Source: Flavobacteriaceae bacterium
GTDB taxonomy: Bacteria; Bacteroidota; Bacteroidia; Flavobacteriales; Flavobacteriaceae
Direction of reading: 5' to 3'
Assembly (NCBI GenBank): GCA_024743095.1
Contig: JANSXF010000002.1
Location: 48,399-112,398 of the forward strand
Length of the DNA: 64,000 bases
The position numbers were made by a program, and so were the translations under genes. A model generated the notes under the pieces. It was not told the DNA's origin. It ran no database searches and saw nothing but the letters and a program-made list of their open reading frames with translations. Each line of letters starts with the position of its first letter. Within the stretch, counting starts at the first letter, position 1. Positions 37,617-47,509 of this stretch are shown one piece after another.

Positions 37617-38216
37617 TTAGTCAAATTCGAAGTTTACATCCGGAGCGTTTTCAGAACCGGCATCAGATTTAAAAAGTGGCATGGAGTCAAAATTTCCAAT
37701 ACTTGCCACAATATTGGTCGGTATTTGTTGTATTCTGATGTTGTACTCCCCGGCCAAATCGTTGAAACGGTTGCGTTCCACATTGATTCTGTTTTCCGTG
37801 CCCTCCAATTGCGATTGCAGTTCCAAAAAGTTTTGACTGGCCTTTAGGTTGGGGTATCTCTCTACGGTGACCAGCAGTCGGGACAGGGCCGAAGATAAGC
37901 CAGTTTGTGCCTGTTGGAACTCGGCCAGTTGTTCAGGTGTAATGTTGTTCGCATCAATATTGGTCGATGTGGCCTTTGCCCTGGCTTCTATGACATCTGA
38001 GAGGGTTTCGCGCTCGAAGTCGGCGGCACCCTGAACGGTTTTCACCAGGTTTCCGATCAAATCGCTCCTACGTTGATAGGAGCTCTCCACATTGGCCCAT
38101 TGCTTGGTGGCCTGTCCTTTCATGTTGATGAGATTATTGTTGGTTCTCACATACCAACCCACAATGATTACCCCTAAAATCCCGAGGACAATAATGGCTA
38201 TGATACCTTTTTTCAT
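37617..38216 (-). CDS. lemA: LemA family protein
   Basis: 199 residues. One N-terminal membrane helix (IIAIIVLGILGVIIVGWYV, 4-22) is followed by the LemA core: YNNLI-type motif (RTNNNLINMKGQATKQWANVESSYQRRSDLIGNLVKTVQGAADFE, about 24-70), YPNLKASQNFLELQSQLEGTENRI (about 122-146) and FNDLAGEYNIRIQQIPTNI. It is a long helical protein with the helix in the inner membrane. LemA with TPM proteins is a conserved pairing whose biochemical role is unclear. First gene of this operon. Confidence 0.95.
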   Translation of the reverse strand: MKKGIIAIIVLGILGVIIVGWYVRTNNNLINMKGQATKQWANVESSYQRRSDLIGNLVKTVQGAADFERETLSDVIEARAKATSTNIDANNITPEQLAEFQQAQTGLSSALSRLLVTVERYPNLKASQNFLELQSQLEGTENRINVERNRFNDLAGEYNIRIQQIPTNIVASIGNFDSMPLFKSDAGSENAPDVNFEFD

Positions 38217-38235
38217 TTTTTATTGGTTAAAATGT

Positions 38236-38565
38236 TTACAGTTGATCTTTTATTTTGAGGAGCTCTGCCTTTACTTTTTGAAGCTTCTGAATTACTTCAA
38301 AATTGGAAAGGGTCTTCTGTTTTTCCTCCTTCAAATGGGTTTTGGCACCTTCCAAAGTGAATCCACGTTCCTTGACCAGATGATAGATCAATTGGAGGTT
38401 TTGGATATCTTGAGGCGTGAACTTGCGATTTCCCTTGGCATTTTTCTTGGGTTGCAGTACATCAAATTCCTTCTCCCAAAAACGAATCAGTGAGGTGTTT
38501 ACCCCAAAGGCTTTGGCCACTTCGCCAATGCCATAATATCGTTTTTCGGGTAGATCTACGTGCAT
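38236..38565 (-). CDS. MerR-family transcriptional regulator (short)
   Basis: 109 residues: an N-terminal MerR winged helix (LPEKRYYGIGEVAKAFGVNTSLIRFWEKEFDVLQPKKNAKGNRKFTPQDIQNLQLIYHLVK), then a short helix and coiled coil (HLKEEKQKTLSNFEVIQKLQKVKAELLKIKD). There is no metal- or drug-binding domain. Its ATG shares one base with the stop of the M23 peptidase gene upstream (TAATG), so it is translationally coupled. The M23-MerR order next to alaS is a common flavobacterial arrangement, though I could not check this by search. Confidence 0.9.
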   Translation of the reverse strand: MHVDLPEKRYYGIGEVAKAFGVNTSLIRFWEKEFDVLQPKKNAKGNRKFTPQDIQNLQLIYHLVKERGFTLEGAKTHLKEEKQKTLSNFEVIQKLQKVKAELLKIKDQL

Positions 38566-39542
38566 TAATCCAGTGATTGGTTCTCTTGGTTGGCCAATCG
38601 GAGCATATTGTCAAACTCTTCGGCAGATAAACTTCCATAATAGAAGTTGATGGGGTTGATTCGTTCCCCGTCCTTGAATACCTCGTAGTGTACGTGGGGA
38701 GCTTGGGAACGTCCCGTACTGCCCACAAAACCGATAAGGTCGCCCCTTTTGACCTTTTGGCCCACGGTAACGTTGTATTTGCTCATGTGTCCGTACAAGG
38801 AGATATAGCCGTAACCATGATCGATGCGAACGTGCTTGCCATAACCGGAAGACCTATTGTCGGCACGGACCACTTTTCCGTCGCCGGTAGCATATATTGG
38901 TGAGCCCCGAGGAGCGGTAAAGTCCATGCCCCAGTGCATCTTACGTGCTTTGGTAAATGGGTCGGAACGCCAACCATAACCAGAGGCCATCCGTGTCAAA
39001 TCTTCATTGCTTACAGGTTGTATGGCGGGAATAGAGGCCAAAAGTTTTTCCTTCTCTTCGGCCAATTTGGCAATTTCGTCCAAGGATTTGGATTGGATGA
39101 CCATTTCTTTTTGGATGATATCCAGCCGTTGGGTAGCATCAATAATAATCTCTGAGTTATTGAAACCTTCAAGGTCTTTGTAGCGGTTAATACCACCAAA
39201 ACCTGCTCTTCGCTGTTCCTCGGGTATCGGGTTTGCTTCAAAATATAATCTATAAATATTGTTGTCCCTTTCTTCGATATTGGAAAGAACCTGTTCCATT
39301 TGGTCCATTTTCCGGTTCATGATATCGTATTGGAGTTCATAATTACGAACTTCACGTTCCAAGGAAAGTTCTTTGGGGGTGTTTACCCATCTAGTATTTA
39401 AGAGAATAATGAGCCCCAAGAAACCGAATAGCGCGGAGCCCAATAGGAACAAGACAATGTTCCTGTATCTTTTGGATTTTTTCGGCTCGATCTTTCTGTA
39501 CGAAAGGGTGTCCGGATCGTAATAGTACTTTACTTTAGACAT
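38565..39542 (-). CDS. M23-family metallopeptidase, membrane-anchored
   Basis: 325 residues. A short basic cytoplasmic stretch, one membrane helix (about 27-48: IVLFLLGSALFGFLGLIILL), then a coiled-coil region (RNYELQYDIMNRKMDQMEQVL) and the C-terminal peptidase domain. Zinc-site motifs are MHWGMDFTAP (H203, D207) and HVHYEVF (H283, H285). The domain cleaves peptidoglycan cross-links or activates an amidase, acting in the periplasm. It is divergent from alaS, with 104 bp between them holding both promoters. Confidence 0.93.
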   Translation of the reverse strand: MSKVKYYYDPDTLSYRKIEPKKSKRYRNIVLFLLGSALFGFLGLIILLNTRWVNTPKELSLEREVRNYELQYDIMNRKMDQMEQVLSNIEERDNNIYRLYFEANPIPEEQRRAGFGGINRYKDLEGFNNSEIIIDATQRLDIIQKEMVIQSKSLDEIAKLAEEKEKLLASIPAIQPVSNEDLTRMASGYGWRSDPFTKARKMHWGMDFTAPRGSPIYATGDGKVVRADNRSSGYGKHVRIDHGYGYISLYGHMSKYNVTVGQKVKRGDLIGFVGSTGRSQAPHVHYEVFKDGERINPINFYYGSLSAEEFDNMLRLANQENQSLD

Positions 39543-39646
39543 GAATGGATTTTATCCTATTTTTGCTCACTCATTTTAATCAAAACAAACAAATATAAAA
39601 ATTGTTTTGCTTAAACTGTTAAATTTAAGAAAACCCTAGGAATTCA

Positions 39647-42262
39647 ATGACATCCCAAGAAGTTAGAAAGCAGTTTTTAAACTTTTTCAAAGAAAAGAAC
39701 CACAAGATCGTACCATCTGCGCCCATGGTGATGAAGGACGACCCAACCTTGATGTTCACCAATGCCGGTATGAACCAGTTCAAGGAGTACTTTTTGGGGA
39801 ATTCCGTTCCTAAGAGCAAACGATTGACCGACACCCAAAAATGCTTGAGGGTGAGCGGAAAGCACAACGACCTCGAAGAGGTAGGGAAAGATACCTACCA
39901 CCACACTATGTTCGAGATGTTGGGAAACTGGAGCATTGGGGACTATTTTAAAAAGGAAGCCATTGCGTGGGCTTGGGAATTGCTCACGGAAGTTTATCAA
40001 ATTGATAGGGACAGTCTGTATGTTTCTGTTTTTGAGGGAAGCAAAGATGATAATCTCCCGCTCGATCAAGAAGCATACGATTTGTGGAAAGCCATTGTGC
40101 CTGAGAACAGAATTATCAAAGGGAACAAAAAGGACAACTTTTGGGAGATGGGCGACCAAGGTCCCTGCGGCCCCTGCTCGGAAATCCATGTGGATATCCG
40201 CTCCAAAGAAGAAAAAGCCAAAGTTGATGGCGCTTCCCTGGTAAACCAGGACCATCCACAAGTGGTGGAAATCTGGAACCTGGTTTTTATGCAGTTCAAC
40301 CGCAAGGCCAATGGCAGTTTGGAACCACTTCCCGAGAAGCATATCGATACAGGAATGGGTTTCGAGCGCCTTTGTATGGTGCTTCAGGGCAAGCAATCCA
40401 ATTATGATACGGACGTGTTTACCCCGTTGATTCGCGAAGTGGAAATTATCACGGGAAAAAAATATGGCAAGGACAAACAGACCGATATTGCCATTCGCGT
40501 AATCTCGGATCACGTTAGAGCGGTGGCATTTTCCATTGCCGATGGGCAATTGCCGAGCAATACGGGAGCAGGTTATGTCATCCGAAGGATTTTACGCCGG
40601 GCGATTCGCTACGGATTCACTTTTTTGGATACCAACAAGCCATTTATTTACAGATTGGTGAAGGTGTTGAGCGAGCAGATGGGCAAGGCTTTCCCAGAGT
40701 TGAAGGAGCAACACCAATTGATAGAAAACGTTATCAAAGAGGAAGAAAGTTCCTTCTTGAGCACTTTGGAGCAGGGACTGGTGTTGTTGGATTCGGTGAT
40801 CAAATCATCAAAAGATAAGACCATCGCAGGGGATAAAGCTTTTGAGCTGTATGACACCTTCGGATTCCCTATAGATCTGACCGCCTTGATTTTAGAGGAG
40901 AAAGGTTATAAGTTGGATACCGAAGGATTCGAAAAAGCATTAAAAGCGCAAAAAGACCGTTCCCGGGCAGCATCGGAAGTATCCAAGGGCGACTGGAACA
41001 TTTTATCGAACGATACCGAACAGGAATTTATTGGTTACGATAGCTTGGAAGCCAACGTAAAGCTGGTCAAGTATCGTAAGGTTACCAGCAAAAAGGAGGG
41101 TGACCAGTACCAACTGGTGTTCAATTTGACCCCGTTCTACGCCGAAGGCGGTGGTCAGGTAGGGGACAAGGGCTATCTGGAAGCTCCCAATGGCGATGTC
41201 ACCTATATCGTGGATACCAAAAGGGAGAACAACGAGATCGTGCATTTCGCCAAATCGTTGCCTAAAGAGGTTTCGGGAACTTTTAAAGCGGTGGTCGACG
41301 AAAAGCAACGTTGGAGAACGGAATGCAACCATACCGCGACGCATTTGTTGCATCAGGCATTACGAGAGGTTTTGGGGACTCATGTTGAACAGAAAGGTTC
41401 TGCCGTGCACTCTAAATACTTACGATTTGATTTTTCCCATTTTTCAAAATTGACGACCGAGGAACTTAGACAAGTTGAAAACTTTGTGAACGCCCGTATC
41501 GACGGACACCTTCCTTTGGAAGAAAGTCGGAATGTTCCCATGAAAGAAGCGATGGGACAAGGAGCCATGGCACTTTTTGGAGAAAAATATGGCGATACCG
41601 TCCGAACCATCCGTTTTGGACAATCCATTGAACTTTGTGGCGGTACCCATGTAAAGAATACGGCCGATATCTGGCACTTTAAAATCGTTTCTGAAGGCGC
41701 GGTTGCCGCTGGAATCCGAAGAATAGAGGCCATTACCTCCGATGCCGTCAAAGAATTTTACTTCAATAATAACCGCATGCTCTTCGAGATCAAGGATATG
41801 TTGAAGAACTCTCAAGACCCTGTAAAATCGGTATCAAGTTTACAAGAAGAGAATGCTGCACTTAAAAAGCAGGTGGAGCAATTATTGAAAGACAAGGCCA
41901 AAGGACTCAAAAACGAATTGATTGCCGAACTGGAAGAAGTCAACGGTGTCAAATTTTTGTCCAAAAAAGTGGATTTGGATGCAGGTGGCATCAAGGACCT
42001 TGCTTTTGAAATCGGGGGTCAGGTAGATAACTTGTTTTTGTTGATGGCTTCCGAAATTGATGGTAAGGCAATATTATCTTGTTATATCTCCAAGGAGGTG
42101 GTGGCTGAAAAGAATTTAAATGCCGGGGCCATTGTTCGTGAACTGGGCAAGTATATTCAAGGAGGTGGTGGCGGACAGCCATTCTTCGCTACGGCAGGCG
42201 GTAAAAACCCTGCTGGGATTCCAGAGGCGCTGGACAAAGTGAAGGAATACCTTCTAAAATAG
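39647..42262 (+). CDS. alaS: Alanyl-tRNA synthetase
   Basis: 871 residues, the normal length. The class II catalytic core opens with the alaS signature ([23 protein letters not shown], then [16 protein letters not shown]) and includes [10 protein letters not shown]. The editing domain has [16 protein letters not shown] (about residues 564-579) and [12 protein letters not shown] (about 665-676), which bind zinc. The C-terminal part ends [17 protein letters not shown]. It charges tRNA-Ala and corrects misacylation. A copy of a dispersed hairpin repeat lies just after its stop, then the GSCFA gene. Confidence 0.98.
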   Translation: MTSQEVRKQFLNFFKEKNHKIVPSAPMVMKDDPTLMFTNAGMNQFKEYFLGNSVPKSKRLTDTQKCLRVSGKHNDLEEVGKDTYHHTMFEMLGNWSIGDYFKKEAIAWAWELLTEVYQIDRDSLYVSVFEGSKDDNLPLDQEAYDLWKAIVPENRIIKGNKKDNFWEMGDQGPCGPCSEIHVDIRSKEEKAKVDGASLVNQDHPQVVEIWNLVFMQFNRKANGSLEPLPEKHIDTGMGFERLCMVLQGKQSNYDTDVFTPLIREVEIITGKKYGKDKQTDIAIRVISDHVRAVAFSIADGQLPSNTGAGYVIRRILRRAIRYGFTFLDTNKPFIYRLVKVLSEQMGKAFPELKEQHQLIENVIKEEESSFLSTLEQGLVLLDSVIKSSKDKTIAGDKAFELYDTFGFPIDLTALILEEKGYKLDTEGFEKALKAQKDRSRAASEVSKGDWNILSNDTEQEFIGYDSLEANVKLVKYRKVTSKKEGDQYQLVFNLTPFYAEGGGQVGDKGYLEAPNGDVTYIVDTKRENNEIVHFAKSLPKEVSGTFKAVVDEKQRWRTECNHTATHLLHQALREVLGTHVEQKGSAVHSKYLRFDFSHFSKLTTEELRQVENFVNARIDGHLPLEESRNVPMKEAMGQGAMALFGEKYGDTVRTIRFGQSIELCGGTHVKNTADIWHFKIVSEGAVAAGIRRIEAITSDAVKEFYFNNNRMLFEIKDMLKNSQDPVKSVSSLQEENAALKKQVEQLLKDKAKGLKNELIAELEEVNGVKFLSKKVDLDAGGIKDLAFEIGGQVDNLFLLMASEIDGKAILSCYISKEVVAEKNLNAGAIVRELGKYIQGGGGGQPFFATAGGKNPAGIPEALDKVKEYLLK

Positions 42263-42280
42263 TTTCCTGAGAATTCCTTT

Positions 42281-42343
42281 GTCACATCGAGCGCAGTCGA
42301 GATGTGGTGCCATGTTGTTCTCGACTTGGCTGGAACTGACATT
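42281..42343. repeat. Dispersed flavobacterial hairpin repeat, copy 1 of 3
   Basis: A 63-bp unit bounded by GTCA and TGAC, with inward arms around TCGAGCGCAGTCGAGA and TCTCGACTTGGCTGGA that fold on each other. It lies between alaS and the GSCFA gene and shares its sequence with the copies at 50607 and 50773. Confidence 0.85.
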
Positions 42344-42352
42344 TATCAAATT

Positions 42353-43300
42353 ATGGAACTACAAACCAAAATACCTTTAACGCCCAGCGATAATCCCATC
42401 GATTATCAAAGTAAGTTGGTGCTGTTAGGATCTTGCTTTGTGGAAAATATTGGCGCAAAGCTGGACTACTTTCAGTTCCAACAATTACAAAATCCCTTTG
42501 GTGTACTGTTCCATCCTTTGGCCATTGAGAATTTGGTGCAAAGAGCCATTGAAGGGAAAACGTATCAGCAAGCGGAAATTTTTGAGCAGGGTGGGGTTTG
42601 GCGTTGTTTTGATGCCCATTCCGATTTGCGTTCAGGGTCCTCAGAGGAACTATTGCAACTTCTCAACCAAAGGTTGAAAGAAACCAAGACCAATCTTGAA
42701 GCATCTTCCCATATCATCATTACTTTGGGTACGGCATGGGTTTACGAGTATAATACATCAGGTAAAGCAGTGGCCAATTGCCACAAGGTTCCTCAGAAGC
42801 AGTTCACTAAAAAACTATTGAGCAAAACGGAAATTGAACTGAGCCTTCAACATATAAGGAGGTTGATTCAAAACGTGAATTCCAAAACTCAAATAATCTT
42901 TACGGTTTCTCCTGTTCGTCATATCAAAGATGGTTTTGTGGAGAACCAACGAAGCAAGGCTCATTTAATTACAGCCCTGCATCAAAAAATAAATGGACAC
43001 AATGTGTCCTACTTTCCGTCCTATGAAATTATGATGGACGAACTACGTGATTACCGTTTTTATGGAAAGGACATGATACATCCCAACGAATTGGCCGTCG
43101 ATTACATTTGGGAAAAATTTAAATCCGTCTGGATTTCTTCAGAATCATATGCCGTGATGGATGAAGTGGATGCCGTTCAAAAAAGGTTGTTGCACCGGCC
43201 GTTCAACCCCGATTCCGAAGGCCATCAAAAATTCAAAACATCGCTCCGCGCAAAAATTACGTATCTTCAAGAAAGGTTTCCTTTTATGAAATTTGAATAA
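42353..43300 (+). CDS. GSCFA domain-containing protein
   Basis: 315 residues from the ATG at 42353 (MELQTKIPLTPSDNPIDYQSKLVLLGSCF); a start 51 bp upstream would read through the hairpin repeat and is unlikely. The GSCF motif is at residues 26-29, and later blocks include IIITLGTAWVYEY, IFTVSPVRHIKDG, RSKAHLITALH and YFPSYEIMMDELRDYRFYGKDMIHPNELAVDYIWEKF, all typical of the GSCFA family. The pattern resembles SGNH hydrolases (G-S, then D-x-x-H near DMIHPN), so a hydrolase acting on an envelope component is plausible. The DUF4230 gene starts immediately at its stop. Confidence 0.92.
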   Translation: MELQTKIPLTPSDNPIDYQSKLVLLGSCFVENIGAKLDYFQFQQLQNPFGVLFHPLAIENLVQRAIEGKTYQQAEIFEQGGVWRCFDAHSDLRSGSSEELLQLLNQRLKETKTNLEASSHIIITLGTAWVYEYNTSGKAVANCHKVPQKQFTKKLLSKTEIELSLQHIRRLIQNVNSKTQIIFTVSPVRHIKDGFVENQRSKAHLITALHQKINGHNVSYFPSYEIMMDELRDYRFYGKDMIHPNELAVDYIWEKFKSVWISSESYAVMDEVDAVQKRLLHRPFNPDSEGHQKFKTSLRAKITYLQERFPFMKFE

Positions 43301-43915
43301 ATGAAGAGAGTATTAGTTGGAGCGGTAATTGTATTGGCCTCGGTTTTGATCTACAAATCTTGTGCCGATGACCGGGAGCAAAAATCAATATTGGAAGAGA
43401 GTTCTATGCTGATCCAGCAAGAACTGCGCAACGTTTCCAAATTAGTGGTCACTGAAGGACATTTTGCCGAGGTGTACAATTATAAGGATTCCAAAGAACT
43501 ATTCGGCCCATTGGTCACCGCCCATAAAAAGGCGCTAGTGGTGGTCAATGCCGATGTGACCATCGCCTACGACTTAGCTCAAATAAACTATGATATTGAT
43601 GAAAAGAACAAGGTGTTGACCATTACGCAGATTCCAAATCCGGAGATCAAGATCAGTCCCGATTTTGAATATTACGACGTGACGGCCGATTATTTGAATC
43701 AATTCAATGCCAATGATTATAACGCTATCAAACGGAACGTGAATGCATCATTGATGAAGAAAATCGAGGCTTCCTCGCTTCGGTCCAACGCCGAAAATCG
43801 TTTGGTGAGCGAACTGTCTCGAATCTTGGTGCTGACCAATACCATGGGTTGGAACTTGGTGTACAACAACACTCCGGTTGAAAATTCGGAGCAATTGAAA
43901 ACTTTTTTGGATTAA
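43301..43915 (+). CDS. DUF4230 domain-containing protein
   Basis: 204 residues. A signal or anchor helix (VLVGAVIVLASVLIYKSC, 4-21; the Cys could be a lipobox) is followed by the DUF4230 domain (VSKLVVTEGHFAEVYNYKDSKEL, KKALVVVNADVTIAYDLAQINYDID, ITQIPNPEIKISPDFEYYDV). Function unknown. Its ATG follows directly on the stop of the GSCFA gene (TAAATG), so the two are in one operon, perhaps with the peptidase 55 bp further on. Confidence 0.9.
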   Translation: MKRVLVGAVIVLASVLIYKSCADDREQKSILEESSMLIQQELRNVSKLVVTEGHFAEVYNYKDSKELFGPLVTAHKKALVVVNADVTIAYDLAQINYDIDEKNKVLTITQIPNPEIKISPDFEYYDVTADYLNQFNANDYNAIKRNVNASLMKKIEASSLRSNAENRLVSELSRILVLTNTMGWNLVYNNTPVENSEQLKTFLD

Positions 43916-43970
43916 GCTGTCACATTTTTTGGTTTGATGCGTCTATAAGATACATCAATCAATCAATACC

Positions 43971-45659
43971 ATGTTTAAAAGAGTACTCCTAACCGCCCTT
44001 TTATCCACTTTTCTATTTTCTTGTCACCAAAATCCCGAATCGGATATCAGTTATGAAATTTCTTCCGTAACGGAGGACAGTATCCCGCAACTTAAAATTA
44101 AAATGACATTGGCCGCCGAGAAGGACGGGACCACAACTTTATCTTTCCCCGATGAAGCTTGGGGTGAGGAAGGACTCTATAATTCGTTGGGCAAAATGCA
44201 ATTGTTGAATGTAGAGGGAGCCGTAGAGAAGGATGCAGATAGTGGTCGTATCGTTCTGATGCATCCCAAAAATGTGAAAGAGCTGGTTTTTGAGTATCAT
44301 CTAAAACAAGATTTTAATGGCGAAATAATTACTCGCCAAGTGTATCGCCCCATCATCAATAAGAACTATTTTCACTTGTTTTCGCATAATATGTTCATGA
44401 TCCCGGAGGATGCGTCGGATAGTGATGCTATGGATATCCTGCTTGATTGGACTTTCTTACCGGAAAAGTACACCGTTCACAACAGTTTTGGCAGCAAGGA
44501 AAAGATGCAGTTGCTTAAAGCCCAGAATATTGGATTGTTCGGCAGTGCCATTTTTGTCGGAGGGGATTTTAGGGTCTTCAATGGTGAGATAGCAGGGAAT
44601 AAAATCAGTTTGGCCACACGCGGCGAATGGATTCCATTTGAGGATGAAAAAGTTTTTCAAGTTTTGGAAGAGACCCTCACCTACCAACGTAATTTTTGGA
44701 ACGATCACTCACAGAAATATTTCACCGTCACCATGCAGCCGTTCCCACAGGAAAACGGAAGCAGTTTCCAAGGAACAGGGCTTACCAACTCCTTCGCAAC
44801 CTCCGTTTCCAATAATGATCAAACGGATATCGGTCAAATGGTATATCTTTTCAACCACGAATTGATGCACAATTGGATTGGACACACCATCAAAAACGAT
44901 AATGAAGAGAAACAGTATTGGTTCAGTGAAGGGTTTACCGAGTATTACACTTTCAAAAATATTGCGAAGAACAAGATCAATGGATTGGATGGCGGTTTTT
45001 TTATCGAAGAGTTGAATAGGACCGTTCGCGACCTTTATGCATCATCGGTGGGGGAGGCCCCGAACTCCGAGATCAACTATGATAATTTTTGGACCAACTA
45101 CGAATATTCCAAACTACCCTATTGGCGAGGGGCTATTTTTGCTTTCTACCTAGATCAGAGGATTCAGAGGGCGAGTAACGGATTCAAAAGTTTGGACGAT
45201 GTGATGCATCACATTTATAGAGATGCCACTCTAGAGGATCAAAAGCTTACGCACGGTTATTTCAAAGGTTTGATGGATGGTTATTGGGATGGAGATTTCG
45301 ATGTTGTTTTTGAAAAGCATATCGAAGAAGGCCAAAAAGTGGATTTGGTAGCTCTCTTTGATAATTTAGGTTTGGAATACAGCCCCGAAAGCGATATTTA
45401 TGATCTTGGTTTTGATTTTACCGAGGACAGAAAAGGAATTGCCAGCGTTGTTGAGGGCAGCCAAGCATGGCAAGCAGGTGTAAGGGTAGGGGATGAAGTT
45501 TTTTCACGTAGTATCTGGCAAGGTAGCATTGACCACGAGGTGGAACTGGGTCTCAAACGAAACGGTGAAAAGATAAATATTGTTTTTTTTCCCATTACCA
45601 AAGCGGCTGTTCCCCAACTGAAGCCCACTGCAGAGAATGTAGAAAAACTGGGGTTTTAA
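43971..45659 (+). CDS. M61-like gluzincin peptidase with PDZ domain, lipoprotein
   Basis: 562 residues. Lipoprotein leader MFKRVLLTALLSTFLFSC (Cys18). The catalytic region has HELMHNWIGH with the zinc histidines at 296 and 300 and the catalytic Glu at 297, then EGFTEYYTFKNI with the third ligand Glu about 22 residues later. A PDZ domain occupies roughly 470-545 (KGIASVVEGSQAWQAGVRVGDEVFSR). This matches the M61 (glycyl aminopeptidase-like) layout and acts outside the cytoplasm. Its stop overlaps that of the convergent hydroxylase gene by 4 bp. Confidence 0.9.
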   Translation: MFKRVLLTALLSTFLFSCHQNPESDISYEISSVTEDSIPQLKIKMTLAAEKDGTTTLSFPDEAWGEEGLYNSLGKMQLLNVEGAVEKDADSGRIVLMHPKNVKELVFEYHLKQDFNGEIITRQVYRPIINKNYFHLFSHNMFMIPEDASDSDAMDILLDWTFLPEKYTVHNSFGSKEKMQLLKAQNIGLFGSAIFVGGDFRVFNGEIAGNKISLATRGEWIPFEDEKVFQVLEETLTYQRNFWNDHSQKYFTVTMQPFPQENGSSFQGTGLTNSFATSVSNNDQTDIGQMVYLFNHELMHNWIGHTIKNDNEEKQYWFSEGFTEYYTFKNIAKNKINGLDGGFFIEELNRTVRDLYASSVGEAPNSEINYDNFWTNYEYSKLPYWRGAIFAFYLDQRIQRASNGFKSLDDVMHHIYRDATLEDQKLTHGYFKGLMDGYWDGDFDVVFEKHIEEGQKVDLVALFDNLGLEYSPESDIYDLGFDFTEDRKGIASVVEGSQAWQAGVRVGDEVFSRSIWQGSIDHEVELGLKRNGEKINIVFFPITKAAVPQLKPTAENVEKLGF

Positions 45660-47407
45660 CTTACCAAGGTCGCATCCACCAACTGTAGACCGTCATCAAT
45701 TAAATGACCCACTTTGGGATTGTCCAACTTAATATGTTCCAAGTGGTCCAGAATCTCTTGCTGAAATTCATGATTGTTGTCCTGCTTGGCCAATTCATAC
45801 AATTCTACGGACAATAGCCAATCTTTTGGATGGTTCTTTTTCAAGGCTTGGAATACTTTGTTTCTGGAAATGGTAGTGTTCTTTCCTTCCCTGAAATGGC
45901 GTATTTGTTGGTAGAAAAGTTCAAGTTGTGCACGCGTTTCATCTTTTTTCGATTTGATGGTGTTTTCCGTGATTTGGTGTGTAATGAGGTCAAAACTGTT
46001 CAAATCTGCAGGGCCGTTGTAGGCCGAAACAATATGTTGTCCCACAGCCATATGGTACAAGCCCCATTCAGGTTGGAACAGCACCTTGTCGTTATGGGTA
46101 ACGGTGCAATTTTCAAAAGTGATGAGAATGATTTTACCCATAAGGTTTCTAGTGCCAGTAACAATAGTTCCCTCTACTTTGATGCCGCCTTCAAATTCAA
46201 GAACAATTTGTTCCCCTTCATAGATTTTATAGGCTTTGAGGTCACGAGGCCCCATATCCTCGATGGCAATATTGATACCTTTCAATTTACCGATAGGGGA
46301 GGCGAAGCCGTCCTTATGGTGTGCAATGCTATGCCCGACCAATTCTTTTTCACGATAGGCCAATGCGGTTTCTCCTGTGGTCTGTAAGTAAATCGGCTTT
46401 CCGTCATTTTCGATAACGTTACTGAACTCACCTGAAATTTGTAACCCTGTGCTCAGTTCGATGGTTCCTAGCGCTTGGGACCCAATCAATTTCTTGATGC
46501 CCGATAACCCGCCTGTGCGAACGGCCATGGTATTGGCAAAATCCTCGAGAACCTGGCTCAAAAAGGCAAAATCCGGGGTTACAAATAATTGGGGCTGTGG
46601 TTTGGTGATGTCAAATTCGGTACGCGTCGCTTCAATGGAGTAGGGAATCTTCTTCACTTTGTCGGTCATGCACCATGCGCTTTCCCCGATGGAGGAAAGC
46701 AATCCCGCCCCATAAATTTTTGGGTTGTCCACAGTGCCTATCAAACCATATTCCACGGTCCACCAATGTAGATTTCGGATAAGCGCCATTTCACTGGGTT
46801 CGCCCATATTTTGCTGCAGGTGTTCGATATGTTTTTCCGCTTCCTCAATTTCATCTTCAGGGGTGCCATTTGCTTCTTTAATGATGGAAAGGTGCCGCAC
46901 CGCATTGTACAGTTCATAATCCTTGGCGCTGGATATGGCCTTGCAACCAATCTCTCCGAACCTACGCAGGTATTCGGCGTATTCCGGATTGGCTATGATG
47001 GGTGCATGTCCAGCTCCCTCATGGATAATGTCGGGAGCAGGGGTGTACTCAATGTTTTCGAGCTGACGAATATCCGAAGCGATGACCAAAACATTGTATG
47101 CCTGGAACTCCATAAAGGCGGAAGGGGGGATAAAACCATCTACGGCAACAGCGGCCCAACCAATTTCCTTAAGAATACGGTTCATACCGTACATGTTCGG
47201 GATATGATCTATGGAAATCCCCGTCTTTTTTAATCCATCCACATATGATTTATGGGCCACTTTACTTAGATAATCCACGTTTTTTCGCATCACATACCGC
47301 CAAACTGCTTGGTTTATGGGAGTGTACTGCTCATAATTCTGTGGTTTGATGAATTGCTTGAGGTGCTTTGGAAGTTTGTCCAGTATAGGATTGGATTCGT
47401 AGCTCAT
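45656..47407 (-). CDS. Aromatic amino acid hydroxylase (phenylalanine 4-monooxygenase type), long form
   Basis: 583 residues. The N-terminal half is a biopterin-dependent hydroxylase: iron site HEGAGHAP (two His) and WWTVEYGLIG carrying the Glu ligand, then YGAGLLSSIGESAWC. It would convert phenylalanine to tyrosine with tetrahydropterin and oxygen in the cytoplasm. The C-terminal half (from about residue 300) has segments such as LVGHSIAHHKDGFASPIGKLKGI and a conserved-looking helical end that I cannot assign; common bacterial PhhA proteins are only about 260-300 residues. No pterin carbinolamine dehydratase gene is next to it. It is convergent with the M61 gene and appears monocistronic. 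Confidence 0.9.
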   Translation of the reverse strand: MSYESNPILDKLPKHLKQFIKPQNYEQYTPINQAVWRYVMRKNVDYLSKVAHKSYVDGLKKTGISIDHIPNMYGMNRILKEIGWAAVAVDGFIPPSAFMEFQAYNVLVIASDIRQLENIEYTPAPDIIHEGAGHAPIIANPEYAEYLRRFGEIGCKAISSAKDYELYNAVRHLSIIKEANGTPEDEIEEAEKHIEHLQQNMGEPSEMALIRNLHWWTVEYGLIGTVDNPKIYGAGLLSSIGESAWCMTDKVKKIPYSIEATRTEFDITKPQPQLFVTPDFAFLSQVLEDFANTMAVRTGGLSGIKKLIGSQALGTIELSTGLQISGEFSNVIENDGKPIYLQTTGETALAYREKELVGHSIAHHKDGFASPIGKLKGINIAIEDMGPRDLKAYKIYEGEQIVLEFEGGIKVEGTIVTGTRNLMGKIILITFENCTVTHNDKVLFQPEWGLYHMAVGQHIVSAYNGPADLNSFDLITHQITENTIKSKKDETRAQLELFYQQIRHFREGKNTTISRNKVFQALKKNHPKDWLLSVELYELAKQDNNHEFQQEILDHLEHIKLDNPKVGHLIDDGLQLVDATLVS

Positions 47408-47484
47408 AGATTAATTTTTGTGCGAATTAAAGATACGAAATAGGGAATGGAAATTCGCTTAAGTAAAGTTAAGGACAATAAAAA

Positions 47485-47501
47485 ACCGCCCATTGGGCGG
47501 T
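47485..47501 (-). terminator. Terminator of the DUF4136 gene
   Basis: A short stem ACCGCCC/GGGCGGT around ATT, with an A-run on its left (a U-tract on the minus strand), 8 bp after the stop codon at 47510. Confidence 0.75.
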
Positions 47502-47509
47502 CCGTATTT

